64,000 nucleotides of DNA from Neptuniibacter halophilus (GCF_030295765.1 NZ_AP027293.1:62001-126000), one strand, 5' to 3'. Numbered from the stretch's first letter, positions 53,751 through 62,223 are shown. The notes: a model not told the origin generated them from the sequence alone. Numbers and translations: made by a program.

Positions 53751-54303
53751 GATCTACCTCCATATCCTTATCAGACTTTTTTTCTTGTTCGTTTTGTAGG
53801 TTTACTGCAGCTTGCAGAAACCGTTGCACTGGCGCTCTAAAATAGAATTGAACCCCATCAGTGTCGCAAAACCCAGATCGCTTAAGTCTGTGGTACTTAT
53901 CCATCAAGGTTTCTTCGTTACCGATGCCCCCTTGTTCTAAAAGCATCTTATTTGAATCGAACTGTTCTCTGATGAGTTCGCGAGTTATAGGTGATTGCGT
54001 GATATAACTTATCGCTTCATAGCCCTTGTTGGTAAGCAGCTCTACCAATGTCCACACAGTCAAAGCCATTTCTCTTGTGCTTTTGTTGAGATTTCCTGAC
54101 TCTTTTCCGCTGAGATAAATGAAGCCGTGTGGATCATGATTCAACTCATATCCTAAGAGCGCAAATATAGCTTTATACTGGTCTTGGAATTGATCGAGTT
54201 CAGTGAACAAAACATTATCTGATCGACTTATGTGGTATCCGTTGCGTGTCATGCGATCGATGATATCTGATGCATTCGGAAGCGCTTTTAAATCTATATT
54301 CAC
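53743..54303 (-). CDS. jetB: JetB/MksE-like subunit
   Basis: About 186 residues from a GTG at 54303, which overlaps the jetA stop by 4 bp (GTGA) and has AGGGAG upstream. The TTG at 54330 in the same frame is less likely. The protein is small and helical with winged-helix character (ELLTNKGYEAISYI, then RLKRSGFCDTDGVQFYF), as expected for MukE/MksE-type KITE proteins. It lies between the kleisin-like and SMC genes, the conserved JetA-B-C-D order. Confidence 0.78.
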   Translation of the reverse strand: MNIDLKALPNASDIIDRMTRNGYHISRSDNVLFTELDQFQDQYKAIFALLGYELNHDPHGFIYLSGKESGNLNKSTREMALTVWTLVELLTNKGYEAISYITQSPITRELIREQFDSNKMLLEQGGIGNEETLMDKYHRLKRSGFCDTDGVQFYFRAPVQRFLQAAVNLQNEQEKKSDKDMEVDHV

Positions 54304-55538
54304 TCCGGATTTCTCCCTGTAACTTTGCAACTGTATGTTTCGAAGATCACTTCTTGAAGATCGTAACCTGCTCTTTGCGTGGTACGCTCTAATTCGAATG
54401 CTTGAATTTCTTTAAGTTTGTAGTAGGCACGAATCAACTGGCGATCTGCACAATGACCGTAATGATCATTTAGCCACGCCATCAGGTCGGATACTGGAAG
54501 TGCGGTTTTCAATTCTTCTAACAAAGAATCGAAATCTAAGAGTACGTTGCCTTCTTCTAGAACCGGCGATAAATCTATAGTGGGTTCATCATCGGATTCA
54601 AATTCTGAAGCACGTTCGTAAAACTGTTCTATTGCAGTAGTGGAAGAGACAAGCGCCGTATTGGTAGAACCAGCAAGAAATCCAGAAAGAGCCTTATCTA
54701 GGTTTAATTGACCTTTCTCGAATCTACGCAAATTGTTAGCAATAGCTTTGGTGTATGCGCTGTTTTGCCTTATTTCATCTTTGAGAGGTTTTACCCTTTC
54801 AACCGAGCGCTGCAATGTATCCCTGCTTAGCTTGATTAGGTCATTTGTTCGCGCAATAACGTGCGATAAGCCATGTGAGTGGCTAATTAAATTACCTGTG
54901 ATAGTGGAATCTTGTTGTAATGCGATGATCGTTTTCTTTGCCATATCAATAGTCGAAGAGAATTCGCCTTCCGGCTTAACCATCGATATCAATGGATCTA
55001 AATATAGATCCCATGCCTCTAAAACCTGTTCATATCGTTTTTGAGCACCGACTTCTATATCTCTACTTTTAGCATCTGTTACTAAATCAGCAATGGCCTG
55101 CTCATTCTTTTCCATGTATCGAGTTATGTGGCGCAACCGGCCATCTAACAGTCTTGCTGACTTCTCAAAAAGCTCACTATCATAGTTCCTGTAACCCTCT
55201 TCTAACTGTTCCACGCGCCGACGAACATCTTTGATATATCCATGAAGTTCTTCAATGAGGCCGAGTTGATATTCACACATCAAGGCTTCAATAAAGATCC
55301 GGACATCATCATTGATTTGCAGCTGATCAGATCGAGCGAAGTTAATCAGCAACTCATTACTACGTAATTTCTCAACCTGCTCTATGTGATCAGTTTTGGA
55401 TGAGTCAGGGTTTACACGTGCCATTGTGTAAACAGCTTCATCAAATGAAAAAGCCCCTTGCTGGTGTCGGTCTAACATTTCACGAATAAACACGAAGTTT
55501 TGAGAGAGAGCACGAACAAGTCTAAGAGGTTCAAACAT
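54300..55538 (-). CDS. jetA: JetA/MksF-like kleisin subunit
   Basis: A 412-residue helical protein at the head of the operon. The N-terminus (MFEPLRLVRALSQNFVFIRE) and the long central helices (RRRVEQLEEGYRNYDSELFE) fit MukF/MksF-type kleisins, with a small C-terminal wing-like part (LMAWLNDHYGHCADRQ). In Wadjet, JetA bridges the two SMC heads and carries JetB. The ATG at 55538 faces the divergent WYL regulator across a 119-bp promoter region. Confidence 0.8.
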   Translation of the reverse strand: MFEPLRLVRALSQNFVFIREMLDRHQQGAFSFDEAVYTMARVNPDSSKTDHIEQVEKLRSNELLINFARSDQLQINDDVRIFIEALMCEYQLGLIEELHGYIKDVRRRVEQLEEGYRNYDSELFEKSARLLDGRLRHITRYMEKNEQAIADLVTDAKSRDIEVGAQKRYEQVLEAWDLYLDPLISMVKPEGEFSSTIDMAKKTIIALQQDSTITGNLISHSHGLSHVIARTNDLIKLSRDTLQRSVERVKPLKDEIRQNSAYTKAIANNLRRFEKGQLNLDKALSGFLAGSTNTALVSSTTAIEQFYERASEFESDDEPTIDLSPVLEEGNVLLDFDSLLEELKTALPVSDLMAWLNDHYGHCADRQLIRAYYKLKEIQAFELERTTQRAGYDLQEVIFETYSCKVTGRNPE

Positions 55539-55582
55539 CGACCTTTCCCTTGGACAGATAACGAGTTTGTATTGTATTAGGG

Positions 55583-55645
55583 TATCAAATGATATGGTAG
55601 ATGATATATATACAGTTTATAATGATACTAGGCATCATAATGATA
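55583..55645. promoter_or_regulatory. Divergent promoter with repeats, between jetA and the WYL regulator
   Basis: TATCAAATGATA (55583-55594) is a palindrome. ATAATGATA occurs twice (55619-55627, 55637-55645), the first overlapping TATAAT at 55618. The second lies within CATCATAATGATA, also palindromic. These are good candidate operators for the WYL regulator. Confidence 0.55.
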
Positions 55646-55657
55646 GGCGATAGATAA

Positions 55658-56500
55658 ATGTTTCTGGATCCACGTATACAATTGATTGATCAATACCTCT
55701 ACTTTTGGGGAGCTGTAGGGCGTTCTGAGTTGATTGAGCACTTTGATGTGAGTACAGCGACTTCAAGCAGAATTTTGAAGCAGTACAGAGAAGCCTATCC
55801 AGAAAACATGTTTTACAAGGTGGATAAGCGAGCGTATATCGCTACGGATAGTTTTAAGCCACTGGTAGATCATTCACCTGAAGTTGCACTTGAGCTTTTA
55901 GCTTATGGGCATGTGCAACAGAAAATAAACAGACAAACCTACGGCCCTGAAGGGGTTCCTGCTTTCATTGCAAAACTTGATGCTGAAAGTGTTGCAGCCA
56001 TCACGAGAGCGATTACTAATAGGTATGAAGTTCAGATTGAATACGCTTCAGGCACATCGGGTATTTCAAAACGATGGGTAACTCCGCATTCCGTTTTCCG
56101 TAACGGTTCTAAATGGTACTTCAGAGCTTTTTGCTACAAGAACAATGGCTTTAGGAACTTCATTTTTGGGCGAGTTATTAACCCACTAAGCGAACGTTCG
56201 CTGCAGGTTAAAGCCTCTAAAGAACAGGACATAGAGTGGTTAACGCAAGTAAATTTAACGATCGCTCCTCATAGCAAAAGCTCCTATCCAGAAACCTTAC
56301 GTGTCGATTTGGGCTTATCAGATGAGCCCGTACGCAACATACAAACCAATTCAGCTCTGGCCGGATTTATTTTGAATGATCTTCGAGTTGATTGTTCATT
56401 GGGGGGTACATTAGATCCAATGGAATTTAATTTACAGTTGATGAATAGAGCTGAAGTTATGGAATGCCCTTCAATGCAATTGGCCCCTGGCTTCAATTAG
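55658..56500 (+). CDS. WYL-domain transcriptional regulator (BrxR/CapW-like)
   Basis: A 280-residue protein with an N-terminal winged helix (AVGRSELIEHFDVSTATSSR), a central WYL domain (WVTPHSVFRNGSKWYFRAFC near residue 135) and a C-terminal WCX-like part. BrxR and CapW proteins have this layout and repress phage-defence operons until a signal binds the WYL pocket. It is divergent from jetABCD, so it probably controls the Wadjet operon and itself through the repeats between them. Confidence 0.85.
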   Translation: MFLDPRIQLIDQYLYFWGAVGRSELIEHFDVSTATSSRILKQYREAYPENMFYKVDKRAYIATDSFKPLVDHSPEVALELLAYGHVQQKINRQTYGPEGVPAFIAKLDAESVAAITRAITNRYEVQIEYASGTSGISKRWVTPHSVFRNGSKWYFRAFCYKNNGFRNFIFGRVINPLSERSLQVKASKEQDIEWLTQVNLTIAPHSKSSYPETLRVDLGLSDEPVRNIQTNSALAGFILNDLRVDCSLGGTLDPMEFNLQLMNRAEVMECPSMQLAPGFN

Positions 56501-57087
56501 GCTAAAGAAGACCGCACCAAATATTTATCTAATACTTTTTGGGTGGTGAGGGCTTTATATGAATCCAAAGATAACGAAAATAACTGTTGCACAATCTCAG
56601 GATACACAGAGAAGGCTAAAGGTCTTCTTTTGACACTTTTACGACATGCTGATCCAGACCATGGATCGGATTTACGCAGCCGAGTGTGGATTGCATGCAC
56701 GCGGTTCGCCAGAGGTTTAATGATGATTTGGCCCTGCCGCATCTCCGCATGGAACCTTTCGGTATATTGCGGTATGCAGTCATTCAGAAGTTTCTGCCCA
56801 CCGAACTCCACCAGCGCTTCGAGTGGCTTATTGGTTCTCTGCCGGTTATAGGTCCGTGAGTACACCTGCTGGGCACCCGCTTGGTCTGGAACGATTGTAA
56901 ATCCATCCAAAAGCCTGTCATGGGCAATGGTTGTTAGTCGCTGGCCTGGCTCAAACCCCATCAGGCGCAGAAAGTTAGAACTGATCCGGACTTTTCGATT
57001 TCCGTTGGCATGATTCAAAGCCAGATTTTTTGTCACGATTTCTGGTTTATGAGCAGAGAGGCCGGTTTGTGGCATTACATATGACAT
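56497..57087 (-). CDS. Accessory protein, possibly DNA- or toxin-related
   Basis: About 196 residues from the ATG at 57087, which has GAGGA upstream; the frame is open to 57144. The N-terminal part (NRKVRISSNFLRLMGFEPGQ) resembles an AbrB/SymE-type swapped hairpin, with LTTIAHDRLLDGFTIVP next. The rest is basic and helical. The promoter carries the GTAC-type operator shared with three other loci. Its stop overlaps the end of the WYL gene on the other strand by 4 bp. The function is unknown. Confidence 0.6.
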   Translation of the reverse strand: MSYVMPQTGLSAHKPEIVTKNLALNHANGNRKVRISSNFLRLMGFEPGQRLTTIAHDRLLDGFTIVPDQAGAQQVYSRTYNRQRTNKPLEALVEFGGQKLLNDCIPQYTERFHAEMRQGQIIIKPLANRVHAIHTRLRKSDPWSGSACRKSVKRRPLAFSVYPEIVQQLFSLSLDSYKALTTQKVLDKYLVRSSLA

Positions 57088-57137
57088 AGCTTGTTCCTCG
57101 TAGGCACCCGGTAGGACAGGTTTGATATACCAACATC

Positions 57138-57154
57138 GTACCATTTAACAGTAC
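57138..57154 (-). promoter_or_regulatory. Shared operator, copy A
   Basis: GTACTGTTAAATGGTAC (minus strand) lies between a TTTACA/TTACAT -35-like box and the -10 region of the 57087 gene. It is part of a longer palindrome with arms CATCGTAC/GTACGATG. The leader ends in CCTACGAGG, as in the other copies. Confidence 0.65.
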
Positions 57155-57191
57155 GATGTAAAGTTAAAATCTTCAGCATCACTATTGAATT

Positions 57192-57208
57192 GCACTAATA
57201 AACAGTAC
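57192..57208 (+). promoter_or_regulatory. Shared operator, copy B
   Basis: GCACTAATAAACAGTAC follows TTGAAT and precedes CACAAT at the 17-bp spacing of the other copies. The leader then has AATCCTACATCCCTACGAGG. This is the most diverged copy and drives only a relic. Confidence 0.55.
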
Positions 57209-57245
57209 ACAATCAGACCAATCCTACATCCCTACGAGGTTTTGA

Positions 57246-57290
57246 TATGCATACTTCTGAACTGCTTGGCCCCGGTAAAGCTGCTCTTTG
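57246..57290 (+). pseudogene. Relic of a gene start, 14 codons
   Basis: The short frame reads MHTSELLGPGKAAL and then stops. It resembles the start of the zinc-finger protein at 58517 (MHTFELSGLGKAPF), and the leaders match too. It looks like the remains of a duplicated leader plus gene start. Confidence 0.55.
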
Positions 57291-57368
57291 AGGTTCTAGC
57301 CCTTTTAAGCACCGTGCTGTAAGATTTTTTGGCACAACGATCATTGCATCAAGAACGGAGGGTCAGTC

Positions 57369-57701
57369 ATGGAGAAGCGCGTAGACCAGCACGCTGGATT
57401 ACAAATACAAAAAACGATCCTCGAAACTGAGATTAAAACGTCCCCTGCATTGTTTCGCGTGAAAGTAGGCTGTGCGATACTTTTTTTTCTCGGGACACTA
57501 TCTTATTTCACGATCCACTTTCTGATACTTGCTGCCAACACAGGTTCTTTTGAGGGTCGCAGTTTTACTACACCGGCTGTCATGATTAGTCTCAGCTTAC
57601 TAGGGGCGACACTCATTTATACGCTCTACCATTTTTCCAAAATGATCCCTTTTTGGAGGCAACGTAATCAGCGTATCAGAGAAATTATGGCATCTCTTTA
57701 A
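57369..57701 (+). CDS. Two-TM membrane protein
   Basis: A 110-residue protein with two membrane segments (CAILFFLGTLSYFTIHFLIL near residue 36, and MISLSLLGATLIYTLYHF near residue 75), a hydrophilic N-terminus and a basic tail. It is not recognised. An imperfect hairpin (57707-57730) follows the stop. Confidence 0.55.
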   Translation: MEKRVDQHAGLQIQKTILETEIKTSPALFRVKVGCAILFFLGTLSYFTIHFLILAANTGSFEGRSFTTPAVMISLSLLGATLIYTLYHFSKMIPFWRQRNQRIREIMASL

Positions 57702-57706
57702 GCACA

Positions 57707-57730
57707 GGATCGCGCCAGTGGGCGTGATCC
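57707..57730 (+). terminator. Hairpin after the two-TM gene
   Basis: GGATCGCGCC and GGCGTGATCC pair with one mismatch around AGTG. The downstream bases are T-poor, so terminator strength is uncertain. Confidence 0.4.
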
Positions 57731-57847
57731 CTCCTCTGTTTCCCAGCCCAGCACAAAATCACTCAATAACGATCCAAGCGCCATCATCTCCCTGCACGAA
57801 GACTGTTCTATACTGATCAGGAATACAATTAGTCAGGGAAGATTGTC

Positions 57848-58384
57848 ATGTCTGTTATATTTTCCTTTCTAGCTAAACATCGCCGCTCCTTCTGCGCTGT
57901 TTCCGCTTCAATCCTTTTGATTATTTCTGGTCAAAGCTACTCTGCTCAAGTCGAAAATGGGCAGGTTGTACTGGATGAAAACAACCAGATCCGATTTGTT
58001 CCGGTATCACCCGGCACTCAGGATTCGACTAACGAGATTTACATGCTTACAAGTGGCTCTGGGGTTGTTAAAGGGATGTACCCAGACAAAAAAACAGCCT
58101 TGTCTCAACCACTGAAGCTAGGTGATTCAGTGCAGGTAGTTGCAGTGAGCAATGACTTCCTCAGGGGTATCTTTTCACCAGCTGAAAATATGGAAAAACA
58201 ATTGGAAGAATTGGCGCGTGAAGTATCGAAAAACTTGCTCGACGCTGCCAAAGCATCTGCGTGTGGTTTCGATCCACTTCCTGTAACAATCAGCCCTACA
58301 GTAGAAGTGTCGTTTACCATGCTGGCTGGAGGGAGCTTTTCACTACAGGCAACCTGGAATACTGCAGATCTTTGCTCGCCTTAA
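57848..58384 (+). CDS. Exported protein of unknown function
   Basis: A 178-residue protein with a signal peptide (SFCAVSASILLIISGQSYSA, cleaved near residue 36). The mature part has a beta-rich N-terminal half, a helix (MEKQLEELAREVSKNLLDAA) and two cysteines (ACGFDP near residue 138 and the C-terminal DLCSP) that may pair. Not recognised. It stands alone, with its own ribosome-binding site. Confidence 0.55.
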   Translation: MSVIFSFLAKHRRSFCAVSASILLIISGQSYSAQVENGQVVLDENNQIRFVPVSPGTQDSTNEIYMLTSGSGVVKGMYPDKKTALSQPLKLGDSVQVVAVSNDFLRGIFSPAENMEKQLEELAREVSKNLLDAAKASACGFDPLPVTISPTVEVSFTMLAGGSFSLQATWNTADLCSP

Positions 58385-58452
58385 CCTTTTAGAGACTCCA
58401 CTGCCTGCTCCCGCATGTTCATCTAGCTATTTATATTCTCGTTGAAATTGGG

Positions 58453-58476
58453 TTGACCTGTACCGTTCTTTGGTAC
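58453..58476 (+). promoter_or_regulatory. Promoter with shared operator, copy C
   Basis: TTGACC (58453-58458), then GTACCGTTCTTTGGTAC (58460-58476), then CAAAAT gives a 17-bp spacer. The operator fills the spacer, so a bound repressor would exclude RNA polymerase. Confidence 0.7.
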
Positions 58477-58516
58477 AAAATACCCACTAATCCTACATCA
58501 CCTACGAGAATTTATT

Positions 58517-59188
58517 ATGCACACTTTTGAACTGTCTGGACTCGGGAAAGCACCATTCCATCTAATCACACCAAAGCAAAGCGCCCTGGATAAAGGCGAG
58601 ATCTTTTGGTGTGAACACTGCGGCACGACGATTAAACACCGGAACTTTATAAAGAGTGCTGATGGGAAGGTCTCTATTGTGGGCATTGATTGCCTGAAAA
58701 AAACAGGGGATCAAGGCCTGATCGATGGTCAGCGTCGATTGGTGAGAGAAGCAAGGCACGCAGAACAAGAAGTGCAACGTGCCAAAGATCAGATGGACCG
58801 TGAAGCTATTGAACGTGAGCGCAACGGAGGGTTATCCAATAATGAGCTAATCCAGCAGCTCCAAACCGAGGTAGAGCAACGCTGCAGCAACTTAGCAGAA
58901 GAGATGGATATAGAAGAGACAGTGCTACCGTTTCTCACTAAGCATGGATTTGAAACCAGCATGCAGCTTATGGCATATACCGGTAAACCTTATTCCGAAG
59001 GGATGCTCAAGGTGATTGCAGAGATCCTTGCAAAGAAAAAATCGGGGGCTCGGAAAAACTCAGCTAAGTACAATGCTCAGCTTCCGGAAGCACAAGAAGC
59101 AGTAGCGGCGCTACAAAAACGCTTAGTAAGCCACCAGCAGAATGTAGCAGCAATCAAAAGTAAAATTCTATCAATCCGGTGCGGTTAA
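58517..59188 (+). CDS. Zinc-finger and coiled-coil accessory protein
   Basis: A 223-residue protein. The first 60 residues form a treble-clef-like zinc site (FWCEHCGTTIKHRNF near residue 32, VGIDCLKK near residue 57). A coiled coil of about 60 residues and a helical C-terminus follow. Proteins with this N-terminal domain are common on plasmids and in phages, function unknown. The promoter carries the shared operator, and the leader is duplicated at 57.2 kb. A GC hairpin covers the stop codon. Confidence 0.6.
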   Translation: MHTFELSGLGKAPFHLITPKQSALDKGEIFWCEHCGTTIKHRNFIKSADGKVSIVGIDCLKKTGDQGLIDGQRRLVREARHAEQEVQRAKDQMDREAIERERNGGLSNNELIQQLQTEVEQRCSNLAEEMDIEETVLPFLTKHGFETSMQLMAYTGKPYSEGMLKVIAEILAKKKSGARKNSAKYNAQLPEAQEAVAALQKRLVSHQQNVAAIKSKILSIRCG

Positions 59189-59197
59189 CCCCGCACC
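59178..59197 (+). terminator. Hairpin at the end of the zinc-finger gene
   Basis: GGTGCGG and CCGCACC form a 7-bp stem around the stop codon. Only a short T stretch follows, so it may cause partial termination before the small winged-helix gene. Confidence 0.4.
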
Positions 59198-59218
59198 TTA
59201 CAAAACAGGAGGATCAGT

Positions 59219-59491
59219 ATGTCATTTCCTAAAGGTGATTTGCGTAGAACCTGGATGGTGCTGGGTGCAATCGATAAACTTGAGCACCCATCAGCTCGCA
59301 AAATCAGCCAAGAGTTAGGGTTACCGGTTTCTACCGTTCAAGCACAACTCAGCAAGCTGTCTGGCGATGAGATCCCAGGATTACGCATCAGCCTTGCCAA
59401 CGGGACTTACACGATCGAAGACTGGGGCTCCATCATTAAGGCTGCCGGCATCAGAGCATTTTACAAACAGAACCTGACCGGTTCCGTCTAA
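59219..59491 (+). CDS. Small winged-helix protein
   Basis: A 90-residue protein with a winged-helix pattern: HPSARKISQELGLPVSTVQA then LSKLSGDEIPGLRIS and a short wing. This suggests a DNA-binding regulator of the accessory region. AGGAGG lies seven bases before the ATG. It is 30 bp after the zinc-finger gene and may be in its operon. It could be the factor that reads the shared GTACC operator, but there is no direct evidence. Confidence 0.6.
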   Translation: MSFPKGDLRRTWMVLGAIDKLEHPSARKISQELGLPVSTVQAQLSKLSGDEIPGLRISLANGTYTIEDWGSIIKAAGIRAFYKQNLTGSV

Positions 59492-59532
59492 CACCTGCAG
59501 GAGCCTATTTCACGTAAGGGAGGACAGGAATC

Positions 59533-60009
59533 ATGAGAAAGCTTTTCTTCATTGGGGTTGCTACTACGATGTTATCTGGGTGCATGGCACTGGTTACCAA
59601 AGATAACGCATCAACCTTTGAGACTTGGGAGCTATGCACTCTACTCTATAACCCCACTTCGCTATACAGTGACTGGATCAATATCGAAGAGGAGAACATC
59701 GATATCGCAGCAGAGCTTTCTCGACGCGGCGTGCATACCGAAACTCAGTGCTCTGTGCCGGCGATCGCTGAATCTAAATGCCTTGCATATGGTTTTCAGG
59801 CTGATACAAACGATTTTGCCCGATGCCGGATAGATGTAGAGCAACATATTCAGCAGATGAAACAGATGAAGAAGGCAGCGCATGACGCACAGCTGGCTTC
59901 AGAGGCGCTACAGGCCCAGCAGATTCAAAACTCCATTCAACTGCAGCAGATTAAATATGAGCAACAGCGGCAAAACTGGCGCTTACAGCAACAACCCATT
60001 CAGTACTAA
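59533..60009 (+). CDS. Lipoprotein with Gln-rich C-terminal coiled coil
   Basis: A 158-residue protein with lipobox LSGC (MRKLFFIGVATTMLSGCMAL, Cys at 17). Mature residues include several cysteines (ELCTLL, TQCSVP, SKCLAYG, ARCRID) in the globular part and a Gln-rich helix at the end. The function is unknown. It follows the winged-helix gene by 41 bp. Confidence 0.6.
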   Translation: MRKLFFIGVATTMLSGCMALVTKDNASTFETWELCTLLYNPTSLYSDWINIEEENIDIAAELSRRGVHTETQCSVPAIAESKCLAYGFQADTNDFARCRIDVEQHIQQMKQMKKAAHDAQLASEALQAQQIQNSIQLQQIKYEQQRQNWRLQQQPIQY

Positions 60010-60037
60010 ACACCACTGGCTACAGGGAACGAGCTAA

Positions 60038-60859
60038 ATGAATTACTTACACTACACAGATGTAAATGCTCTACATTCCATCATTAGCAAACAGAAGATC
60101 TGGCTTACCGATATCCGTTTTTTGAATGATTCACAGGAACTAATTAAAGGATTTGAAATCTTCGAAGAGATACTGAAGGCACCAATTACCACGCCATTGC
60201 TTGCTCATCAGGATCATATCGATATCTCCAAAGACTACATTTTGACCCTGATTCAAGAACACCAATTATTCGGCTCTTCAGAAGACCCTATTTTTGTGTT
60301 CTCTCTTAGCCAAGAGCATGACCTGCTTAGTCAATGGAGAGCATACGGAGATTATGCGATTGAGTTCGATGAGGAGATGCTTTCTGAGGAGTTCAAGACC
60401 TTATCCACCTGCATTTATGAACCACTGGCACAAAAGCAGGCTGCAGTAACTGCTATCACCGAAGCCATAGAGACAGTAAGTAATGACTTTGAAATCAGTC
60501 GCGGCTATACCCAAGAGCAAACCGATTCGTTTTTGTGCTCACTGCTCGCCCGTGCAGCGCTATTTAAACACGATGGATTTCAGGAGGAAAAAGAAGCTCG
60601 GATCATCATTGATTCTTTTTCCGAGGCCAAGAAGATCCATTATCGGGCAAGGGGCAACATGCTCATTCCATACATTGAACTTGATATCTCGCTTGAATCA
60701 ATCAAAAGAATTCACATCGGCCCCATAGCCAACCAGGACCTTGCTGCCAGATCTATCTCTGAATTTGTTCAACGCACCATAGACCAACACAATAGCGACT
60801 ATGGCTTTACTGAAACAGATATTGCGGTGGTGAAGTCACCCATCCCTTTTCGGAGCTGA
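60038..60859 (+). CDS. DUF2971-type protein
   Basis: A 273-residue protein with the DUF2971 signature: LHYTDVNALHSIISKQKIWL, then TDIRFLNDSQE near residue 25, and FVFSLSQEHDLLSQWRAYGD near residue 88, followed by YAIEFD. These proteins occur often in mobile elements and defence neighbourhoods, with unknown activity. A long hairpin (60868-60917) separates it from the convergent gene. Confidence 0.75.
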   Translation: MNYLHYTDVNALHSIISKQKIWLTDIRFLNDSQELIKGFEIFEEILKAPITTPLLAHQDHIDISKDYILTLIQEHQLFGSSEDPIFVFSLSQEHDLLSQWRAYGDYAIEFDEEMLSEEFKTLSTCIYEPLAQKQAAVTAITEAIETVSNDFEISRGYTQEQTDSFLCSLLARAALFKHDGFQEEKEARIIIDSFSEAKKIHYRARGNMLIPYIELDISLESIKRIHIGPIANQDLAARSISEFVQRTIDQHNSDYGFTETDIAVVKSPIPFRS

Positions 60860-60867
60860 TCAGACAT

Positions 60868-60917
60868 CCACTATATGTTGTGCTAAACATCAGCTGGTGA
60901 AGCGCAACATATAGTGG
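60868..60917. terminator. Long hairpin between convergent genes
   Basis: 17-bp arms CCACTATATGTTGTGCT and its complement pair with one T-G position and a 16-bp loop. Position between convergent stops supports a bidirectional terminator, though no T run follows on either strand. Confidence 0.5.
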
Positions 60918-60952
60918 TCCTACAGATCCCGGCCGGTTAAGATGAAAACCAT

Positions 60953-61507
60953 CTACTTAGCCAAGCTCCCCATGATTTCCAAGGCCTTTGCATCGATGTC
61001 ATTGAGCTGCTTAAGAGCCAATTCAGACAGCCCAGATTCCTTTAACCTTGCCAGTTCAGTTAGCCCGGTCAGTTCGGAGAATTGACTGAGCAGATCGGGA
61101 GTATCGCTGTGCGCTGTAACGGCAGCTTCTAACTCAGCCAGGCGCTGTTTTGCTACTCGAACAATTACGTGCTCCAGAACAGGAGCAGGCGCAGCGCCTT
61201 CAGATGGGTCATCGTAGTCGGTTCGCACGATCTTATCTGCCAATCGCTCAGCGGCCTGTTTCACCTTGAGCATATACAGATTACCTGGCCCATGTTCTCG
61301 GGTACGCCATGACTGGATTGCTTGCTCCAGGCGATAGATATATACCTGCGTGTCTTCAGGCCATTCTTCTATAACAAGTGACCCTCCGCAGTGAGGACAG
61401 AAATTCACATCTTCCTTGAAGGTCTCCACAACAACATGCACAGGGAGATCGCACGCCGGACATGTCCGTTTGATTGAACTGCCAATGTCTCTTCCGACAA
61501 TACCCAT
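60953..61507 (-). CDS. Zinc-ribbon protein
   Basis: A 184-residue protein with a zinc ribbon at the N-terminus (TCPACDLPVH near residue 14, FCPHCGGSL near residue 33) and a long helical C-terminus (ELARLKESGLSELALKQLND). Not recognised as a named family. It follows the 77-residue gene and umuD-like gene on the same strand, so it may be part of an SOS-linked transcript. Confidence 0.55.
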   Translation of the reverse strand: MGIVGRDIGSSIKRTCPACDLPVHVVVETFKEDVNFCPHCGGSLVIEEWPEDTQVYIYRLEQAIQSWRTREHGPGNLYMLKVKQAAERLADKIVRTDYDDPSEGAAPAPVLEHVIVRVAKQRLAELEAAVTAHSDTPDLLSQFSELTGLTELARLKESGLSELALKQLNDIDAKALEIMGSLAK

Positions 61508-61529
61508 AAATCATACCATCCAGTTTATT

Positions 61530-61763
61530 TCAGACTTCCGTGCTACCAACCCATTGATCATCCAGGTAGGCATCCACCCCCTCAGAAATAATCTGCTCGT
61601 TGAAACGCAGGTCAGTTAACGTGTCGTGGGTCCATCCACCAGCAGGCGCATGAACTGTCATTAAATGCATTCCTTCCAGAGTGCGTAAGTGAAGTGGTTT
61701 CTGAACCAGCTGGGATAGAATATCTGGTTCTCTATTCTGCTGATCGGTGATAAAGCTAATCAT
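61530..61763 (-). CDS. Unknown small protein downstream of umuD-like gene
   Basis: A 77-residue protein, not recognised, beginning MISFITDQQNREPDILSQLV. It lies 40 bp after the umuD-like gene on the same strand. No umuC-like gene occupies this place, which is where one would be expected. Confidence 0.5.
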   Translation of the reverse strand: MISFITDQQNREPDILSQLVQKPLHLRTLEGMHLMTVHAPAGGWTHDTLTDLRFNEQIISEGVDAYLDDQWVGSTEV

Positions 61764-61803
61764 CCTTGTCTCCTTTTAGATGACGGAAAATAGCACAACG
61801 CTA

Positions 61804-62211
61804 TCAGTTCAGCGATCTGATTAAAGGTCGGTGTAAACGTATTGAGCGGGTTACCACGCCTTCTACGATAAAATCATCCCCTTCCTTCAGCTGATAGGGT
61901 TCATCGGTCTCAGAAGAGGATAGGAGCCGTCTGTTTGCTATATCAGCGATCTTACAGACAAAGTTTCCATTCAGGGTGGCAACAATAACATCCCCACTCT
62001 TCACTGTTTCAGCGCGGGAGACTACCAATAGATCTCCGGGGAAAATACCAACCCCCGTCATAGATTGACCCTCAACGATGCCCAGATAACTAGCAGAAGG
62101 GTGATCAATCAATATCTGATCGAGGGTAAGGCTCAGCTCTGAGTACTCGGCGGCAGGGCTTTCAAAGCCAGTGATACCGGCTTGGGCTCGAATTGGAATA
62201 AATTTTAACAT
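61804..62211 (-). CDS. UmuD-like protein (S24/LexA-type self-processing)
   Basis: A 135-residue protein aligned by eye to UmuD/MucA: TGFESPAAEYSELSLTLDQI, then HPSASYLGIVEGQSMTGVGI, FPGDLLVV and VCKIA. The catalytic pair is Ser50 and Lys87. The RecA-stimulated cleavage dipeptide, C-G or A-G in relatives, appears as T-G (residues 15-16). UmuD proteins act with a UmuC polymerase in translesion synthesis. No umuC lies in the window. An excellent LexA box precedes it, so it is SOS-induced. Confidence 0.82.
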   Translation of the reverse strand: MLKFIPIRAQAGITGFESPAAEYSELSLTLDQILIDHPSASYLGIVEGQSMTGVGIFPGDLLVVSRAETVKSGDVIVATLNGNFVCKIADIANRRLLSSSETDEPYQLKEGDDFIVEGVVTRSIRLHRPLIRSLN

Positions 62212-62223
62212 CGGCTAGCACTA

